Positions 19,233 to 28,554 of a stretch of DNA of 64,000 nt are shown one piece after another (within the stretch, counting starts at the first letter, position 1; every line of letters starts with the position of its first letter). The stretch lies in contig NZ_JANUFF010000008.1 of assembly GCF_024806495.1 (NCBI RefSeq), positions 124,001 to 188,000 on the forward strand. The letters are read 5' to 3'. Below the pieces are notes generated by a model that was not told the origin of the DNA, made no database searches, and saw nothing but the letters and a program-made list of their open reading frames with translations. This stretch comes from Chryseobacterium sp. JUb7. Its GTDB lineage: Bacteria; Bacteroidota; Bacteroidia; Flavobacteriales; Weeksellaceae. Made by a program: the position numbers and the translations under genes.

Positions 19233-19805
19233 TTATAATTGATTGATAAAATTAGCCAGATTATCTGGTTTAATCAATAAATCATATTCAATTTCATCTG
19301 CAGCATGTTTCGGCATATAGTCTACTTCAGCCGTTTCGGGATCCTGAATCCAGACTTTTCCTTTGTTTTTTTTTATGTAGTGTAGACCTTCAACACCATC
19401 AGCATTTGCTCCTGACAATAATACGCCGACCAGATTTTCACCATAAATTTCTGCAGCAGATTTAAAGGTAACATCAATCGACGGTCGTGAATAATTCATT
19501 TTCTCCGAACTGTCCAGCGACATTATTTTTTTATCTTCAAACAGCAAATGATAATCTGCGGGAACAATGTATAATTTATTGTTTTTAATCTCTGTTTTAT
19601 CTTCTATTTCAATCACTTCCATTGCCGAAAACTGTTGCAGCAAAACCGGAAGAATACTGGCTGAATGTGCCTTACGATGCACGACCAGCAAAATCGGGAA
19701 TGCTATTTCAAGATGTACATTTTTAATCATTTCAAGAATAACCTGCAGGCTTCCCGCAGATCCTCCTATCACGACCATTTCAGTATTTGTGTTTTGTGTT
19801 TTCAT
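19233..19805 (-). CDS. CheB-type protein-glutamate methylesterase domain protein
   Basis: Stand-alone CheB catalytic domain (190 aa) without the receiver domain of classical CheB. The serine-histidine-aspartate triad is recognisable: S16 in VIGGSAGS, H43 in VVHRK and D136 in SGANADG. Classical CheB demethylates chemoreceptors, but no receptor gene is in the window, and flavobacteria lack flagellar chemotaxis. It is therefore more likely to act with the adjacent CheR and the hybrid kinases in a stress-sensing module; this is inference from context. 9 bp separate it from cheR. Confidence 0.85.
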   Translation of the reverse strand: MKTQNTNTEMVVIGGSAGSLQVILEMIKNVHLEIAFPILLVVHRKAHSASILPVLLQQFSAMEVIEIEDKTEIKNNKLYIVPADYHLLFEDKKIMSLDSSEKMNYSRPSIDVTFKSAAEIYGENLVGVLLSGANADGVEGLHYIKKNKGKVWIQDPETAEVDYMPKHAADEIEYDLLIKPDNLANFINQL

Positions 19806-19814
19806 GGGAATATT

Positions 19815-20645
19815 TTAATTATGCTCTATTTTCTTCCATATTTTCTGATCTTCAACCTGATGATAATTTTTATCTAATTTCGAAAACCTCAATGTTTCTT
19901 TAGATCCTAAAGCCAAAAATCCCAGATTTTCCAGACTGTTGTCAAAAAGCTTAAAAACGCGTTCCTGCAGGCCTCTGTCAAAATAGATCAGCACATTTCG
20001 GCATACAATAAGCTGAAAACTGTTGAAAGAGCTGTCAGAAACAAGATTATGGGTTGATAAAATTAATTTTTCCTGCAAACTTTTATCAAACCTTACACTG
20101 TCATAATTGGCAGTGTAATAATCTGAAAAATCCTTTTTACCACCTGATAACATATAGTTTTCAGAGTATAATTTCATTTGCTGCAAAGGAAAAACGCCTG
20201 CTCTTGCTGTTTCCAGAACGGATGGATTAAGATCTGTTCCGTAAATCAGCGATTTATGGTAAAGATTAGCTTCTTTCAGCAAAATAGCCATTGAATAAGC
20301 TTCTTCTCCTGTAGAACATCCTGCAATCCAGATTCTGATCAGGGGATAAGTACCTAATTGCGGTAAAATTTTTTCTCTTAACGTTTTAAAAAACTGGGGA
20401 TCACGGAACATTTCTGTTACATTCACTGTAATTTCTTCTACAAAACGTTTTAAGTATTCAGGATCATTCAGGATGGTGTATCTGAGCTCTGCGAAACTTG
20501 TAAATCGGTCAATCAGACAAATTCTATTCACCCTACGTTTAAAAGAAGCCCTGCTGTACTCGGAGAAATCATATCCGTACATATCATAAACATCTTTGAT
20601 CAAGTATTCTACCTCTTCATCTTTTACGACACTTGGTTCCAGCAT
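19815..20645 (-). CDS. CheR-type SAM-dependent methyltransferase
   Basis: 276-residue protein-glutamate methyltransferase. N-terminal CheR helical domain (about 10-75: DVYDMYGYDFSEYSRASFKR, RFTSFAELRY), then a SAM-binding domain with VTEMFRDPQFF, IRIWIAGCSTGEEAYSMAIL and the YGTDLNPSVLETA and LIVCRNVLIYF motifs. Paired with the CheB-like gene. Its ATG directly abuts the stop of the upstream receiver gene (TAA then ATG), suggesting translational coupling. Target protein unknown. Confidence 0.9.
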   Translation of the reverse strand: MLEPSVVKDEEVEYLIKDVYDMYGYDFSEYSRASFKRRVNRICLIDRFTSFAELRYTILNDPEYLKRFVEEITVNVTEMFRDPQFFKTLREKILPQLGTYPLIRIWIAGCSTGEEAYSMAILLKEANLYHKSLIYGTDLNPSVLETARAGVFPLQQMKLYSENYMLSGGKKDFSDYYTANYDSVRFDKSLQEKLILSTHNLVSDSSFNSFQLIVCRNVLIYFDRGLQERVFKLFDNSLENLGFLALGSKETLRFSKLDKNYHQVEDQKIWKKIEHN

Positions 20646-21011
20646 TTATGATAATTTTTCTATAGCAGTTATTAATTGATCCACATCGATTGGTTTTGAT
20701 ATGTAGTCCTGAGCGCCGGCATCCAGACATTTCTGACGGTCTTCCGGCATTGCCTGTGCAGTCACGGCAATAACGGGAATCTGACTGATAGCCGGAGTGT
20801 TTCTAATAATTTTAGTGGCTTCATACCCGTCCATTTCCGGCATCATCATATCCATCAAAATGACATTGATCTGATCATCTTTTTGCAGCATTTCAATAGC
20901 TTCCTGAGCCATCGTGCTGCTTACTATCTGAAAACCTCGTGATTTCAGTGTCAGTTTTAATGCAAATATATTACGCGGATCATCGTCCACGATTAAAATT
21001 TTCTTATTCAT
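20646..21011 (-). CDS. single-domain response regulator
   Basis: 121-residue receiver with D9-D10-D11, phosphoacceptor D54 in VILMDMMMPEMDGYEATK, the T/A loop IAVTAQAMPEDR and K in YISKPIDVDQL. It closely resembles the third receiver of the neighbouring hybrid kinase (MDMMMPEMDGYE, YISKPVDIDQL), so it may have arisen by duplication from that domain. It sits 15 bp after the kinase gene. Confidence 0.9.
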   Translation of the reverse strand: MNKKILIVDDDPRNIFALKLTLKSRGFQIVSSTMAQEAIEMLQKDDQINVILMDMMMPEMDGYEATKIIRNTPAISQIPVIAVTAQAMPEDRQKCLDAGAQDYISKPIDVDQLITAIEKLS

Positions 21012-21026
21012 CAGAATTCTAGCTGT

Positions 21027-24000
21027 TTAATTTTCATAAAGCCAAACGCGCAGCAAAGATAGTAATTGATCGATATCTACAGGCTTTGAAATATAATCAG
21101 AAGCTCCGGCTGCGATACATTTTTCTCGTTCGCCAATCATTGATTTTGCTGTGATGGCAATAATCGGAAGTCGGGCATATACCGGTGTTTTCCTGATCTC
21201 TTTAATGGTTTCATACCCATCCATTTCCGGCATCATCATGTCCATCAGGACTACATCGATATCCGGATTTTCTTTCATCCTTTCCAATGCCTGCTTGCCA
21301 TCCATAGCCAGAACAACTTCTACTTTATATTTTTCAAGTGCTTTTGTCAACGAGAAAATGTTTCGTACATCATCGTCTGTAATTAAGATTTTTTTACCGC
21401 TTAATACTTCGGTTAATGAGCCTAAAACTTTGTTTTTTACGGTTTCTGTATTGTTTTTTTCTTCAACCAGATGCAAAAATAAACCTACCTCATCTAAAAT
21501 TCTCTGATAAGAATGTGCTGTTTTAACGACAATAGAATCAGCGTATTGCTTAATTTTAAGTTCTTCAGATTTAGATAAGTTTCTTTCTGTAAAAATAATA
21601 ATAGGTAAATTCTCCAGTCCTTCATAGCTTTTAATAGATTCAATAATCTGGTATTCATTACCTTTTGAAGCGCCGATGTCTAGAATTACACAATCTACGT
21701 GATCTCCTGTTAAGGCATTTACGCTGTCTTCCACATTATTTTCTACCGATAAAGAGATGTTAAAATTGCTCAGGAAATAGGAGAGGGCACTTGCATGCTT
21801 CGCATTTTCTTCAACAATTAAAACTTTTTGAGGTGATTTTTTGAGAGCTTCTTCAATTTTCCTGAATACGTCGGTCATCTGATCCAGAGCAACAGGTTTG
21901 TTGATGAAATCAATAGCTCCTTTCATTAAACTTTCCTTTTTTACATGAAGAACAGACATCATGTGAACAGGTATGTGCTTGGTCTCAGGAGTTGATTTTA
22001 ATTCATCCATCACTTGCCATCCATCTTTCACAGGAAGCTGAACATCCAGTAAAATAGCCGATGGATGATATTGAATGGCTGCTGAAACAGCATGATCTCC
22101 TCTTACAGCAACGACTCCTTTATAATTCTGTAAACGTGAATATTTTAACAGTGCTTTTGCGAAATTCGTATCATCTTCAACAATTAAGATCACTTTATCA
22201 TCTTCAGTAATAGTGTCGCGGTCATCTGCCACATCTTCAGGGATTTCCAGAGTGTTTTCTGCCACTAAATGCTGTATTTCACCTTCCCCCAGAATATTCT
22301 GAATTTCTTCAACATCTTCGCGAATAGTTTCTACCAGATTCTGATCTGTTTCATGATGTGGTGTTTCAGGAATCGCTTTGATCGGTATGATCAAACTGAA
22401 CTCACTTCCTTCATTGACTTTACTTTTCAGGATCAGTTCTCCTCCTAAAAGGCGTGCAATCTCTCTGCTTATTGAAAGTCCAAGACCAGTTCCTCCGAAT
22501 TTTCTGCGGGTAGAGCCGTCGGCCTGCTGGAAAGCTTCAAAAATAATTTTTTGCTTTTCTTCTGCTATTCCTATTCCAGTGTCTTTTACACTGAAAACAA
22601 GGAAGTTTTTATTTTTAGGGTCTTTTTGAATATTTAAATTAATGCTTCCTTCTTCCGTAAATTTCAGGGCATTGGATAACAGATTACGTAAAACCTGATC
22701 TACGCGGAGTCTGTCTGTTTCGATCTCTGTTTCAACATCATGATCTATCTGGATATTGAATTGAAGTCTTTTTTCCTGAAAAACAGGGTTGAATAAGTTT
22801 TTTAAATCTTTTACAACATCCTCGATCACTACTTCCTGATATTCCAGTGTCATTTTTCCGGATTCAATTTTTGCAAGATCTAAAATTTCATCAATTAAGG
22901 TTAATAAGCTGCTTCCTGAGCTCTGAATAACTTTCGCCGATTCAATCTGATCCTCATTTAAATTTTCATCAGGATTTTCAGCCATTAATCTTGAAAGAAG
23001 AAGAATGGAATTTAAAGGAGTACGAAGTTCATGAGACATGTTAGCGAGGAACTCAGACTTATATTTTGTGCTTAACGCGAGTTCTTCAACTTTTTTCTGA
23101 ATTTCGTTGTTACGCTCGGCAATCATATGATTTTTATCTTCCAGTAATCGTGAACGTTCCTCAAGCTCAGCATTGGCCTGCATTAATTCTTCCTGCTGAA
23201 CTTTAAGCTCTTCTTCTGAAGCCTGCAGTTTTTGGGTTTGAGCTTCCAGTTCGGTATTAAGATTTTCCAATTCGGAGTGCTGTACCTGTAATTCTTCAGA
23301 CTGAGCCTGAGTTTCTTCCAATAACTGCTGCTCTTTTTCACGACCCTTGGCTGCACTTAAAGCAATTCCGATATTTCTGCTGCATTCTGTGAAATAATCT
23401 ATTCTGTCTTCTTCAAAATTCGAAGTTGATCCCAATTCCAGAACCCCGATGTTATGACCATCTGCAAAAATCGGAATTAGTATGATTCCATAGATCTGTA
23501 TAGTGCTGCTGGCAAAAGTAACTACAAAATCATCTTCATGAAGATTATTATAAACCTGAGTCTTTCCGCTGTTAAAGGCCTGACCTACCATTCCTTCTCC
23601 AGGTTCAAAAGTTTTTTTCATATTGCTTTCCAATCCGAAAGCGGTATTCAGTTTTAAAACACCTTCATCATAAAGATATAATGATCCATTGATGCAGCTT
23701 CCGTATTCTACCAGTTGATTCAGAGATTCTTCCGATACTTTTTTGACTGATTTATTGCCAACCAAGGATTCATTTAATAAAGCAAGGCCTTTCTGACGCC
23801 AGTCACTTTTATTGATTTTATCGAAAGATTTTTTGAGAGAATCCGTCATATGATTCAGAGAATCTACCAGATCTCCGAGGTCATCCTGTGAATTGTCGAC
23901 GACTTTCTGACTGTAATCCCCGTTGGCTACTCTGTTGGCAATCTGCTGAATAGCACTTACACGTCTGCTGATCTCAAGATCTTTTGCCTTTAACTGTTTT

Positions 24001-24635
24001 TCTAGCTTGTCTCTGCGAATTAAATCAGCTCTTAATTTGATGTAAAAGAACGTAGTTACAACAATAGCTGCAATAGCTGAAAAAATAATGAATAAAACCG
24101 TTGTATTGGACGAGCGGTTAAGATCTTTATTTTTAATAGCAAGCTGTGTTTCTTCGTATTGCACAAAATCACGGACCAGCTGGCGGCATTTGTCCATGTA
24201 AGTTTTGCTCAATAACACCTGTTGCTGAGTCATCACAATGCCTTTATGTCTGTTTTCAACAAAGTATTTCAGATTGCTGATATTGCTGTTGACGTTTTTT
24301 TCTAAATTATTAAGACGATCCAACTGTACTTTATCTTTAATATCCAAAGATTTTGCACGTTCAATCGCTTTAGGATAGTCTACAAGGCTTCTTTCATAAG
24401 GTTCCAGAAAGCTTTCTTTTCCTGTTAGCTGGTAGCCTCTGTTTCCTGTTTCTGCATCCAAAAGAGCAATCAGCACATCCTTTACTGCGGTAACAGAACG
24501 GCGGCTTTGGGATAAACTTTCCCTGTGCTCCATTTGATTTTGAATGCTTAAATAGGAGGCTATTGAACTCGCTATAAGAATCAATAGCGATAAACCAACT
24601 CCAAACTGAAGATTTCTTATGATTTTTTTCGGCAT
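21027..24635 (-). CDS. CHASE3-HAMP-GAF hybrid histidine kinase with three receiver domains
   Basis: 1202-residue inner-membrane sensor. Order: TM1 ~12-31; periplasmic CHASE3 ~40-175 (DAETGNRGYQLTGKESFLEP); TM2 ~178-198; HAMP ~205-270; GAF ~285-430; long coiled coil ~430-520; HisKA with H535 in ANMSHELRTPLNS; HATPase ~640-755 with N-box NLLSNALKFT, DTGIGI and GGTGLGLS. Three receivers follow: D864 (LLDVQLPVKDG), D986 (ILDIGASKGN) and D1132 (MDMMMPEMDG). The middle receiver is divergent: ILIVEEN replaces the DD pocket and it lacks the P after its Asp, so it may be a non-phosphorylated scaffold. It lies 5 bp downstream of the second kinase gene, as part of one operon. Confidence 0.93.
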   Translation of the reverse strand: MPKKIIRNLQFGVGLSLLILIASSIASYLSIQNQMEHRESLSQSRRSVTAVKDVLIALLDAETGNRGYQLTGKESFLEPYERSLVDYPKAIERAKSLDIKDKVQLDRLNNLEKNVNSNISNLKYFVENRHKGIVMTQQQVLLSKTYMDKCRQLVRDFVQYEETQLAIKNKDLNRSSNTTVLFIIFSAIAAIVVTTFFYIKLRADLIRRDKLEKQLKAKDLEISRRVSAIQQIANRVANGDYSQKVVDNSQDDLGDLVDSLNHMTDSLKKSFDKINKSDWRQKGLALLNESLVGNKSVKKVSEESLNQLVEYGSCINGSLYLYDEGVLKLNTAFGLESNMKKTFEPGEGMVGQAFNSGKTQVYNNLHEDDFVVTFASSTIQIYGIILIPIFADGHNIGVLELGSTSNFEEDRIDYFTECSRNIGIALSAAKGREKEQQLLEETQAQSEELQVQHSELENLNTELEAQTQKLQASEEELKVQQEELMQANAELEERSRLLEDKNHMIAERNNEIQKKVEELALSTKYKSEFLANMSHELRTPLNSILLLSRLMAENPDENLNEDQIESAKVIQSSGSSLLTLIDEILDLAKIESGKMTLEYQEVVIEDVVKDLKNLFNPVFQEKRLQFNIQIDHDVETEIETDRLRVDQVLRNLLSNALKFTEEGSINLNIQKDPKNKNFLVFSVKDTGIGIAEEKQKIIFEAFQQADGSTRRKFGGTGLGLSISREIARLLGGELILKSKVNEGSEFSLIIPIKAIPETPHHETDQNLVETIREDVEEIQNILGEGEIQHLVAENTLEIPEDVADDRDTITEDDKVILIVEDDTNFAKALLKYSRLQNYKGVVAVRGDHAVSAAIQYHPSAILLDVQLPVKDGWQVMDELKSTPETKHIPVHMMSVLHVKKESLMKGAIDFINKPVALDQMTDVFRKIEEALKKSPQKVLIVEENAKHASALSYFLSNFNISLSVENNVEDSVNALTGDHVDCVILDIGASKGNEYQIIESIKSYEGLENLPIIIFTERNLSKSEELKIKQYADSIVVKTAHSYQRILDEVGLFLHLVEEKNNTETVKNKVLGSLTEVLSGKKILITDDDVRNIFSLTKALEKYKVEVVLAMDGKQALERMKENPDIDVVLMDMMMPEMDGYETIKEIRKTPVYARLPIIAITAKSMIGEREKCIAAGASDYISKPVDIDQLLSLLRVWLYEN

Positions 24636-24640
24636 GAAAA

Positions 24641-26116
24641 TTAATTTAAAGGTAAGGTGAAATAAAATGTAGATCCTTCATCTACTTTACTCGATACACC
24701 GATATTTCCGTGGTGCTGCTTAATAATTTCGGAGCATATGAATAATCCGATTCCCATTCCCTGAAACTGAAGTGAAGATTCTTCTACACGGTAAAATTTA
24801 TGAAAAACAGCATCCTGTTTAAAGTCGGGAATTCCAATTCCGAAGTCGGTAACATTCACTTTTACTTCCTGTTCTTCTTCATCAACAAAAGTGGTAACGA
24901 TAACCTGATTATTTTGAGGAGAATATTTAATGGCATTGGTTAAGAAATTGATTAAAACCTGCTCAATACGAATTTCATCTAAAGGAATTAAAACATCCGG
25001 TTTGATACCGTGACGCTCAATTTTTATCTGGCGGGTTTCATGCGTCTGCAATATCGTTTCTATCGAGTTATGAATAACGCTTTCCAGGTTGGTGGGTTTC
25101 TTATTGATTTTAAGTTTTCCGTTTTCAATTTTGGAAACATCCAGTAAATCGGTAATCAGACTGTTCAGTTTTTCAATCTGGTCCTGAACTTTCACCATAA
25201 AACCGGCTTCTGCACTTTCTTTTTCAAGCTTCAGCTTGCGGTCCAGTAATTGAACATAAGCTTTAATACTTGTTAAAGGCGTTTTAAGCTCATGACTGGC
25301 AATACTCAGGAACTCATCCTTTTCTTTTTCAACTTTCTTCTGATCATCAATATCAGTAAAGCTTCCCACCCAGTTTTTAACGATGTTTTCATCATATACA
25401 GGAGTGACACGCAGCAGATGGTACCGGAAATCTCCGGTTTTTACATTCTTAATTCTGATTTCCAGTTCGAGGGCTTTACCCTTCTTTTTGCAACGTTCAA
25501 GCTCCTCTTTAATACAAAAATCATCCGGATGTGTTTCCGGAAACTCCTGTTCAGAATTGGAATATTCATGCCATTTGGCATTCACAAAATCTACCTCTCC
25601 TTCTTCATTCAGCGTAAAAGCAATCTGTGGCAGAGACTCAAGCATCAGATGAAAATGATCAATCTGAGATTTCATCGTAACCTGAGACTCTCTTCTTCCT
25701 TTGACTTCCAGTTCAAGACTTTGCTGCGTTTTCTTCATTGCAAGACTTTGCTCCTGAAGATTATAGAAGGTTTTTACTTTAAGCAGAAGAATTTCAGGAT
25801 CAATAGGCTTGGTAACATAGTCCTTTCCCCCTGAGGCATATCCTCGTGTTATGAACTTTTTTTCGGTACTTACGGCAGATAAAAAAATAATCGGAATTTC
25901 CTTTGTTTTACTATAATCAGCCAGTGTTTCCGCTACTTCAAAGCCATCCATATCGGGCATTTGCACATCCAGAATGATTAAAGCATAATTATTTTTCAAT
26001 GCTTTTCCCAATGCTTCTTCACCGGAGCTGGCTATATCAACCTGAAAATCTTTAGATTCCAATAATTTTTTTAGGGAGTAAAGATTATTTTGGTTATCAT
26101 CAACAATTAAGATCAT
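24641..26116 (-). CDS. soluble REC-PAS-HisKA histidine kinase
   Basis: 491 residues, no membrane segment. N-terminal receiver with D6-D7 and phosphoacceptor D50 (ILDVQMPDMDG), a linking helix, a PAS/PAC domain about 155-255 (LPQIAFTLNEEGEVDFVNAK), HisKA with the histidine in LSIASHELKTPLTS (about residue 275) and an HATPase domain (FLTNAIKYSPQ, FGIGIP, GMGIGLFICSEI). A kinase controlled by its own receiver typically receives phosphate from another kinase. First gene of the operon, with a TATTTTTG promoter box at 26160. Confidence 0.92.
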   Translation of the reverse strand: MILIVDDNQNNLYSLKKLLESKDFQVDIASSGEEALGKALKNNYALIILDVQMPDMDGFEVAETLADYSKTKEIPIIFLSAVSTEKKFITRGYASGGKDYVTKPIDPEILLLKVKTFYNLQEQSLAMKKTQQSLELEVKGRRESQVTMKSQIDHFHLMLESLPQIAFTLNEEGEVDFVNAKWHEYSNSEQEFPETHPDDFCIKEELERCKKKGKALELEIRIKNVKTGDFRYHLLRVTPVYDENIVKNWVGSFTDIDDQKKVEKEKDEFLSIASHELKTPLTSIKAYVQLLDRKLKLEKESAEAGFMVKVQDQIEKLNSLITDLLDVSKIENGKLKINKKPTNLESVIHNSIETILQTHETRQIKIERHGIKPDVLIPLDEIRIEQVLINFLTNAIKYSPQNNQVIVTTFVDEEEQEVKVNVTDFGIGIPDFKQDAVFHKFYRVEESSLQFQGMGIGLFICSEIIKQHHGNIGVSSKVDEGSTFYFTLPLN

Positions 26117-26159
26117 AAATTTTGAAAATAAGTAATTGGATTTGTAATTCTTATTGTTT

Positions 26160-26167
26160 CAAAAATA
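26160..26167 (-). promoter_or_regulatory. -7 box TATTTTTG of the kinase/CheB/CheR operon
   Basis: Exact TAnnTTTG match on the minus strand, 44 bp upstream of the ATG at 26116. No clear -33 TTG at standard spacing. The operon downstream (26116 to 18830) has only short gaps. Confidence 0.45.
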
Positions 26168-26422
26168 CTCACAAATTTCGAAAAAAACAGCTATTTTTTA
26201 ATTGTTTTGCATCTATGTACCACGTTTATAAATATTTTTAAGGTTATTTTAGGAAAATTTTCAGTAAATAAATTTCTAGTGTAAAAAAACTGACAGAGAC
26301 TCAGTGGGTTAACGTAAAATTGCTTAAAAATACTACAGATAAAGGAAAAATTTCTATTCACGGCATAAAGTTTGAATAAAACCAGGCAACACACTTTTCA
26401 CTTAGATATATTTTCAAACTTT

Positions 26423-26460
26423 AAACTCCTGAAATTCTCAGGAGTTTATTTTTTTATTTT
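26423..26460. terminator. hairpin terminator in the gap between signalling operon and GNAT gene
   Basis: 10-bp perfect stem, 26423-26432 AAACTCCTGA with 26438-26447, loop AATTC. The longer T-run lies on the plus strand, although the flanking gene that needs a stop (GNAT, minus strand) reads the other way. Either it works in both directions or an unrecognised plus-strand transcript ends here. The rest of 26168-26477 shows nothing I can name. Confidence 0.6.
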
Positions 26461-26477
26461 AATCAGAGCAGTATACT

Positions 26478-26990
26478 TTACTTTTTAAGTTCTAAAACTA
26501 AAGTGGAAGAGGGTAGCGAGAAAGGATTTGTATGAGAATCTTCAACATCATTAAAGCCCATTTTTTTCAGAAAATGAAGTAAAGGATCATGCTTTAATAC
26601 GTTCGTCCAGATCACATCTGTAAGTTTTGCCGCTGAAAAGCATTTATTCCAAAGTGACTGTTGTATTTCCGGAAAATGATATTGAGGAAGGATGGCAAAA
26701 ACCATTTCTGTTGTTCTCTTTTCCTCTGAGAACTTAGGATGTCGCGAGCCTCCTTTTAATAAACCATAGCCAACAGGAGTGTTGTCTTGGTAAGTAATGA
26801 TCAGCTGATTGGAAAGATTATTAAGCTCATTGATTTTTTCCCTTACATCAAAATGCTCATCAATATAACACTGCATATCTTTTTCAGATACGAATTCTTT
26901 ATATAAGTTAAGAAATGAAGGTTTTTCTACTGCAAAAAAATCAGCAACTCCCTCATCTGAGCCTACGACGAATTTTGAAACTATTTCCAT
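26478..26990 (-). CDS. GNAT-family N-acetyltransferase
   Basis: 170-residue acetyl-CoA-dependent acyltransferase; substrate unknown. The GNAT core is seen as NQLIITYQDNTPVGYGLLKG (beta2-3), TTEMVFAILPQYHFPEIQQSL (beta4 and the pyrophosphate-loop region, though the Q/RxxGxG/A motif is poorly conserved) and the C-terminal LLHFLKKMGFNDVED typical of the GNAT C-terminus. Divergent from the MocR-type regulator 116 bp away, with which it may share control. Confidence 0.75.
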   Translation of the reverse strand: MEIVSKFVVGSDEGVADFFAVEKPSFLNLYKEFVSEKDMQCYIDEHFDVREKINELNNLSNQLIITYQDNTPVGYGLLKGGSRHPKFSEEKRTTEMVFAILPQYHFPEIQQSLWNKCFSAAKLTDVIWTNVLKHDPLLHFLKKMGFNDVEDSHTNPFSLPSSTLVLELKK

Positions 26991-27032
26991 GAATTTTTTA
27001 TCAAATGTATTTTAATTATTCCGACCCGTTTC

Positions 27033-27095
27033 GATACAGTTTCATAAAATGCAATCGGTACAGATGTTTATTTTGTAAATTTACAGAGTACAGTT
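27033..27095 (+). promoter_or_regulatory. three TACAG direct repeats upstream of the MocR gene
   Basis: GATACAGTT (27033-27041), GGTACAGAT (27057-27065) and AGTACAGTT (27087-27095) lie in the same orientation in the 116-bp gap between the divergent GNAT and MocR genes. MocR-type regulators commonly bind direct repeats at their own promoters, so these are candidate operators. The match is short and could be chance. Confidence 0.3.
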
Positions 27096-27106
27096 GATGT
27101 AAGATT

Positions 27107-28528
27107 ATGGGATTCTACAAATATGAAATTTTCACTTCAGTCATCGAACAGCAAATCGGCAAAGGGATTCTTCGTAAAGGAGATCGCCTGCCTTCGGTTC
27201 GGGAGATTAAAAATAAATATGGATTAAGTGGTAGCTCGGTGCAGAGCGGTTATGAGTATCTGATGATAAAAGGATTGATAAAAAGTCAGCCTCGTTCAGG
27301 ATATTTTGTTTCAGACGATCAGGAGGAAATGATTCCGGTGATTCCTACTAAATTATTACCGGTTTCAAGAGATATTGAATTCAGCAGAAATATTTCACTG
27401 ACTTCCGCAAGAAATAAACCTTTTGAGTCCAGTGCCTTTAATACTGCGGTTCCCGGGGATCTGCTGATTCCCCAAAAACTCATTCTTCGTACCATGCAGG
27501 AAGTGATAAGGGAAAAAGGAGCTGCACTTCTCCGTTACTATCCTTCGAATGGTTCTCCGGAATTACGAGAACTGATCTCTAAGCGGTTGGTAAAGCATGG
27601 ATGTGTCACTAATTCTGAAGAGTTAATCATTACTGACGGAGCTTTGCAGGCATTATTTATTGCCTTACGTTCGGTAACCGAGGAAGGGGATGTGATCGCG
27701 GTAGAAAGTCCATGTGTTTTTTCTGTACTTGAAGTGATTGCCGGTCTTAAACTGAAAATCATTGAAATTCCGGTTTCTTATCACGAGGGATTTGATGTAA
27801 ATTATTTTGAAAAGGTCTGTATGGAAAACAATATCCGGGCGGTAGTACTGACTCCTAATTTTCATAATCCTACAGGCATTTGCATGAAAGATCATCAGAA
27901 AAAAAAGTTACTGGAGGTTTCTGAAACATTTGAAATTCCTGTTATTGAAAATGATATTTATGGTGATTTATATTTCTCAGATCAAAGACCTGCCTGTATT
28001 AAAAAATTTGATGTGAATGGTTGGGTAATGACTTTTTCATCCTATTCAAAAACGCTGGCTCCGGGAATTCGTCTTGGATTTTTGGATGCCGGTAGATTTT
28101 ATGCCAGGGCCGAAAAAATAAAATTTAATTTGGGAAGATCGGTCTCCCCAATATATCAGGAACTGATGGTAAAACTTCTTCAGAGAAACAGCTATGACCG
28201 TCATCTTTATGTTTTTCGCAAAAAGCTTCAGCAGCAGGCTATTTCGGTATTAGATGCGTTAAGAATTTACTTTCCGAAGGATTCTTATTTTCACAAACCT
28301 GAAGGCGGATATAGCATTTGGGGTGAGTTACCTAAAGGAATTGATATGACAACATTTTACGATTATTGTGAAAAAAATAGAATTTTATTCACTCCCGGAA
28401 GTACATTTTCCACGACAGAAGTATATCACCGGAATTTCAGAATTGTTTTTGCAGATCACATTACTCAGGAAAGTCTGATGTTGATCGAAAAAGCGGGTAT
28501 TAAAGCCAAAATGTTGTTGGGAGAATAA
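27107..28528 (+). CDS. MocR-type regulator (GntR HTH fused to PLP aminotransferase fold)
   Basis: 473 residues. N-terminal GntR winged helix about 1-75: GKGILRKGDRLPSVREIKNK, then YGLSGSSVQSGYEYLMIKGL and SQPRSGYFV. The C-terminal fold-I aminotransferase domain is about 110-470 with TDGALQALFIALR, VVLTPNFHNPTGICM, IENDIYGDLYF and the PLP-lysine motif SSYSKTLAPGIRLGF. Proteins of this architecture sense PLP or amino-acid-derived aldimines rather than acting as free aminotransferases. Divergent from the GNAT gene; its target genes are not obvious. The second half could retain catalysis, which sequence alone cannot exclude. Confidence 0.9.
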   Translation: MGFYKYEIFTSVIEQQIGKGILRKGDRLPSVREIKNKYGLSGSSVQSGYEYLMIKGLIKSQPRSGYFVSDDQEEMIPVIPTKLLPVSRDIEFSRNISLTSARNKPFESSAFNTAVPGDLLIPQKLILRTMQEVIREKGAALLRYYPSNGSPELRELISKRLVKHGCVTNSEELIITDGALQALFIALRSVTEEGDVIAVESPCVFSVLEVIAGLKLKIIEIPVSYHEGFDVNYFEKVCMENNIRAVVLTPNFHNPTGICMKDHQKKKLLEVSETFEIPVIENDIYGDLYFSDQRPACIKKFDVNGWVMTFSSYSKTLAPGIRLGFLDAGRFYARAEKIKFNLGRSVSPIYQELMVKLLQRNSYDRHLYVFRKKLQQQAISVLDALRIYFPKDSYFHKPEGGYSIWGELPKGIDMTTFYDYCEKNRILFTPGSTFSTTEVYHRNFRIVFADHITQESLMLIEKAGIKAKMLLGE

Positions 28529-28554
28529 ATATTTACTTCTTAGATTTCAACTAA

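Noticed and set aside
26191..26394. 67-codon minus-strand frame between the kinase operon and GNAT gene
   Set aside because: AT-rich, no domain, stretches of low-complexity Phe/Lys; probably spacer.
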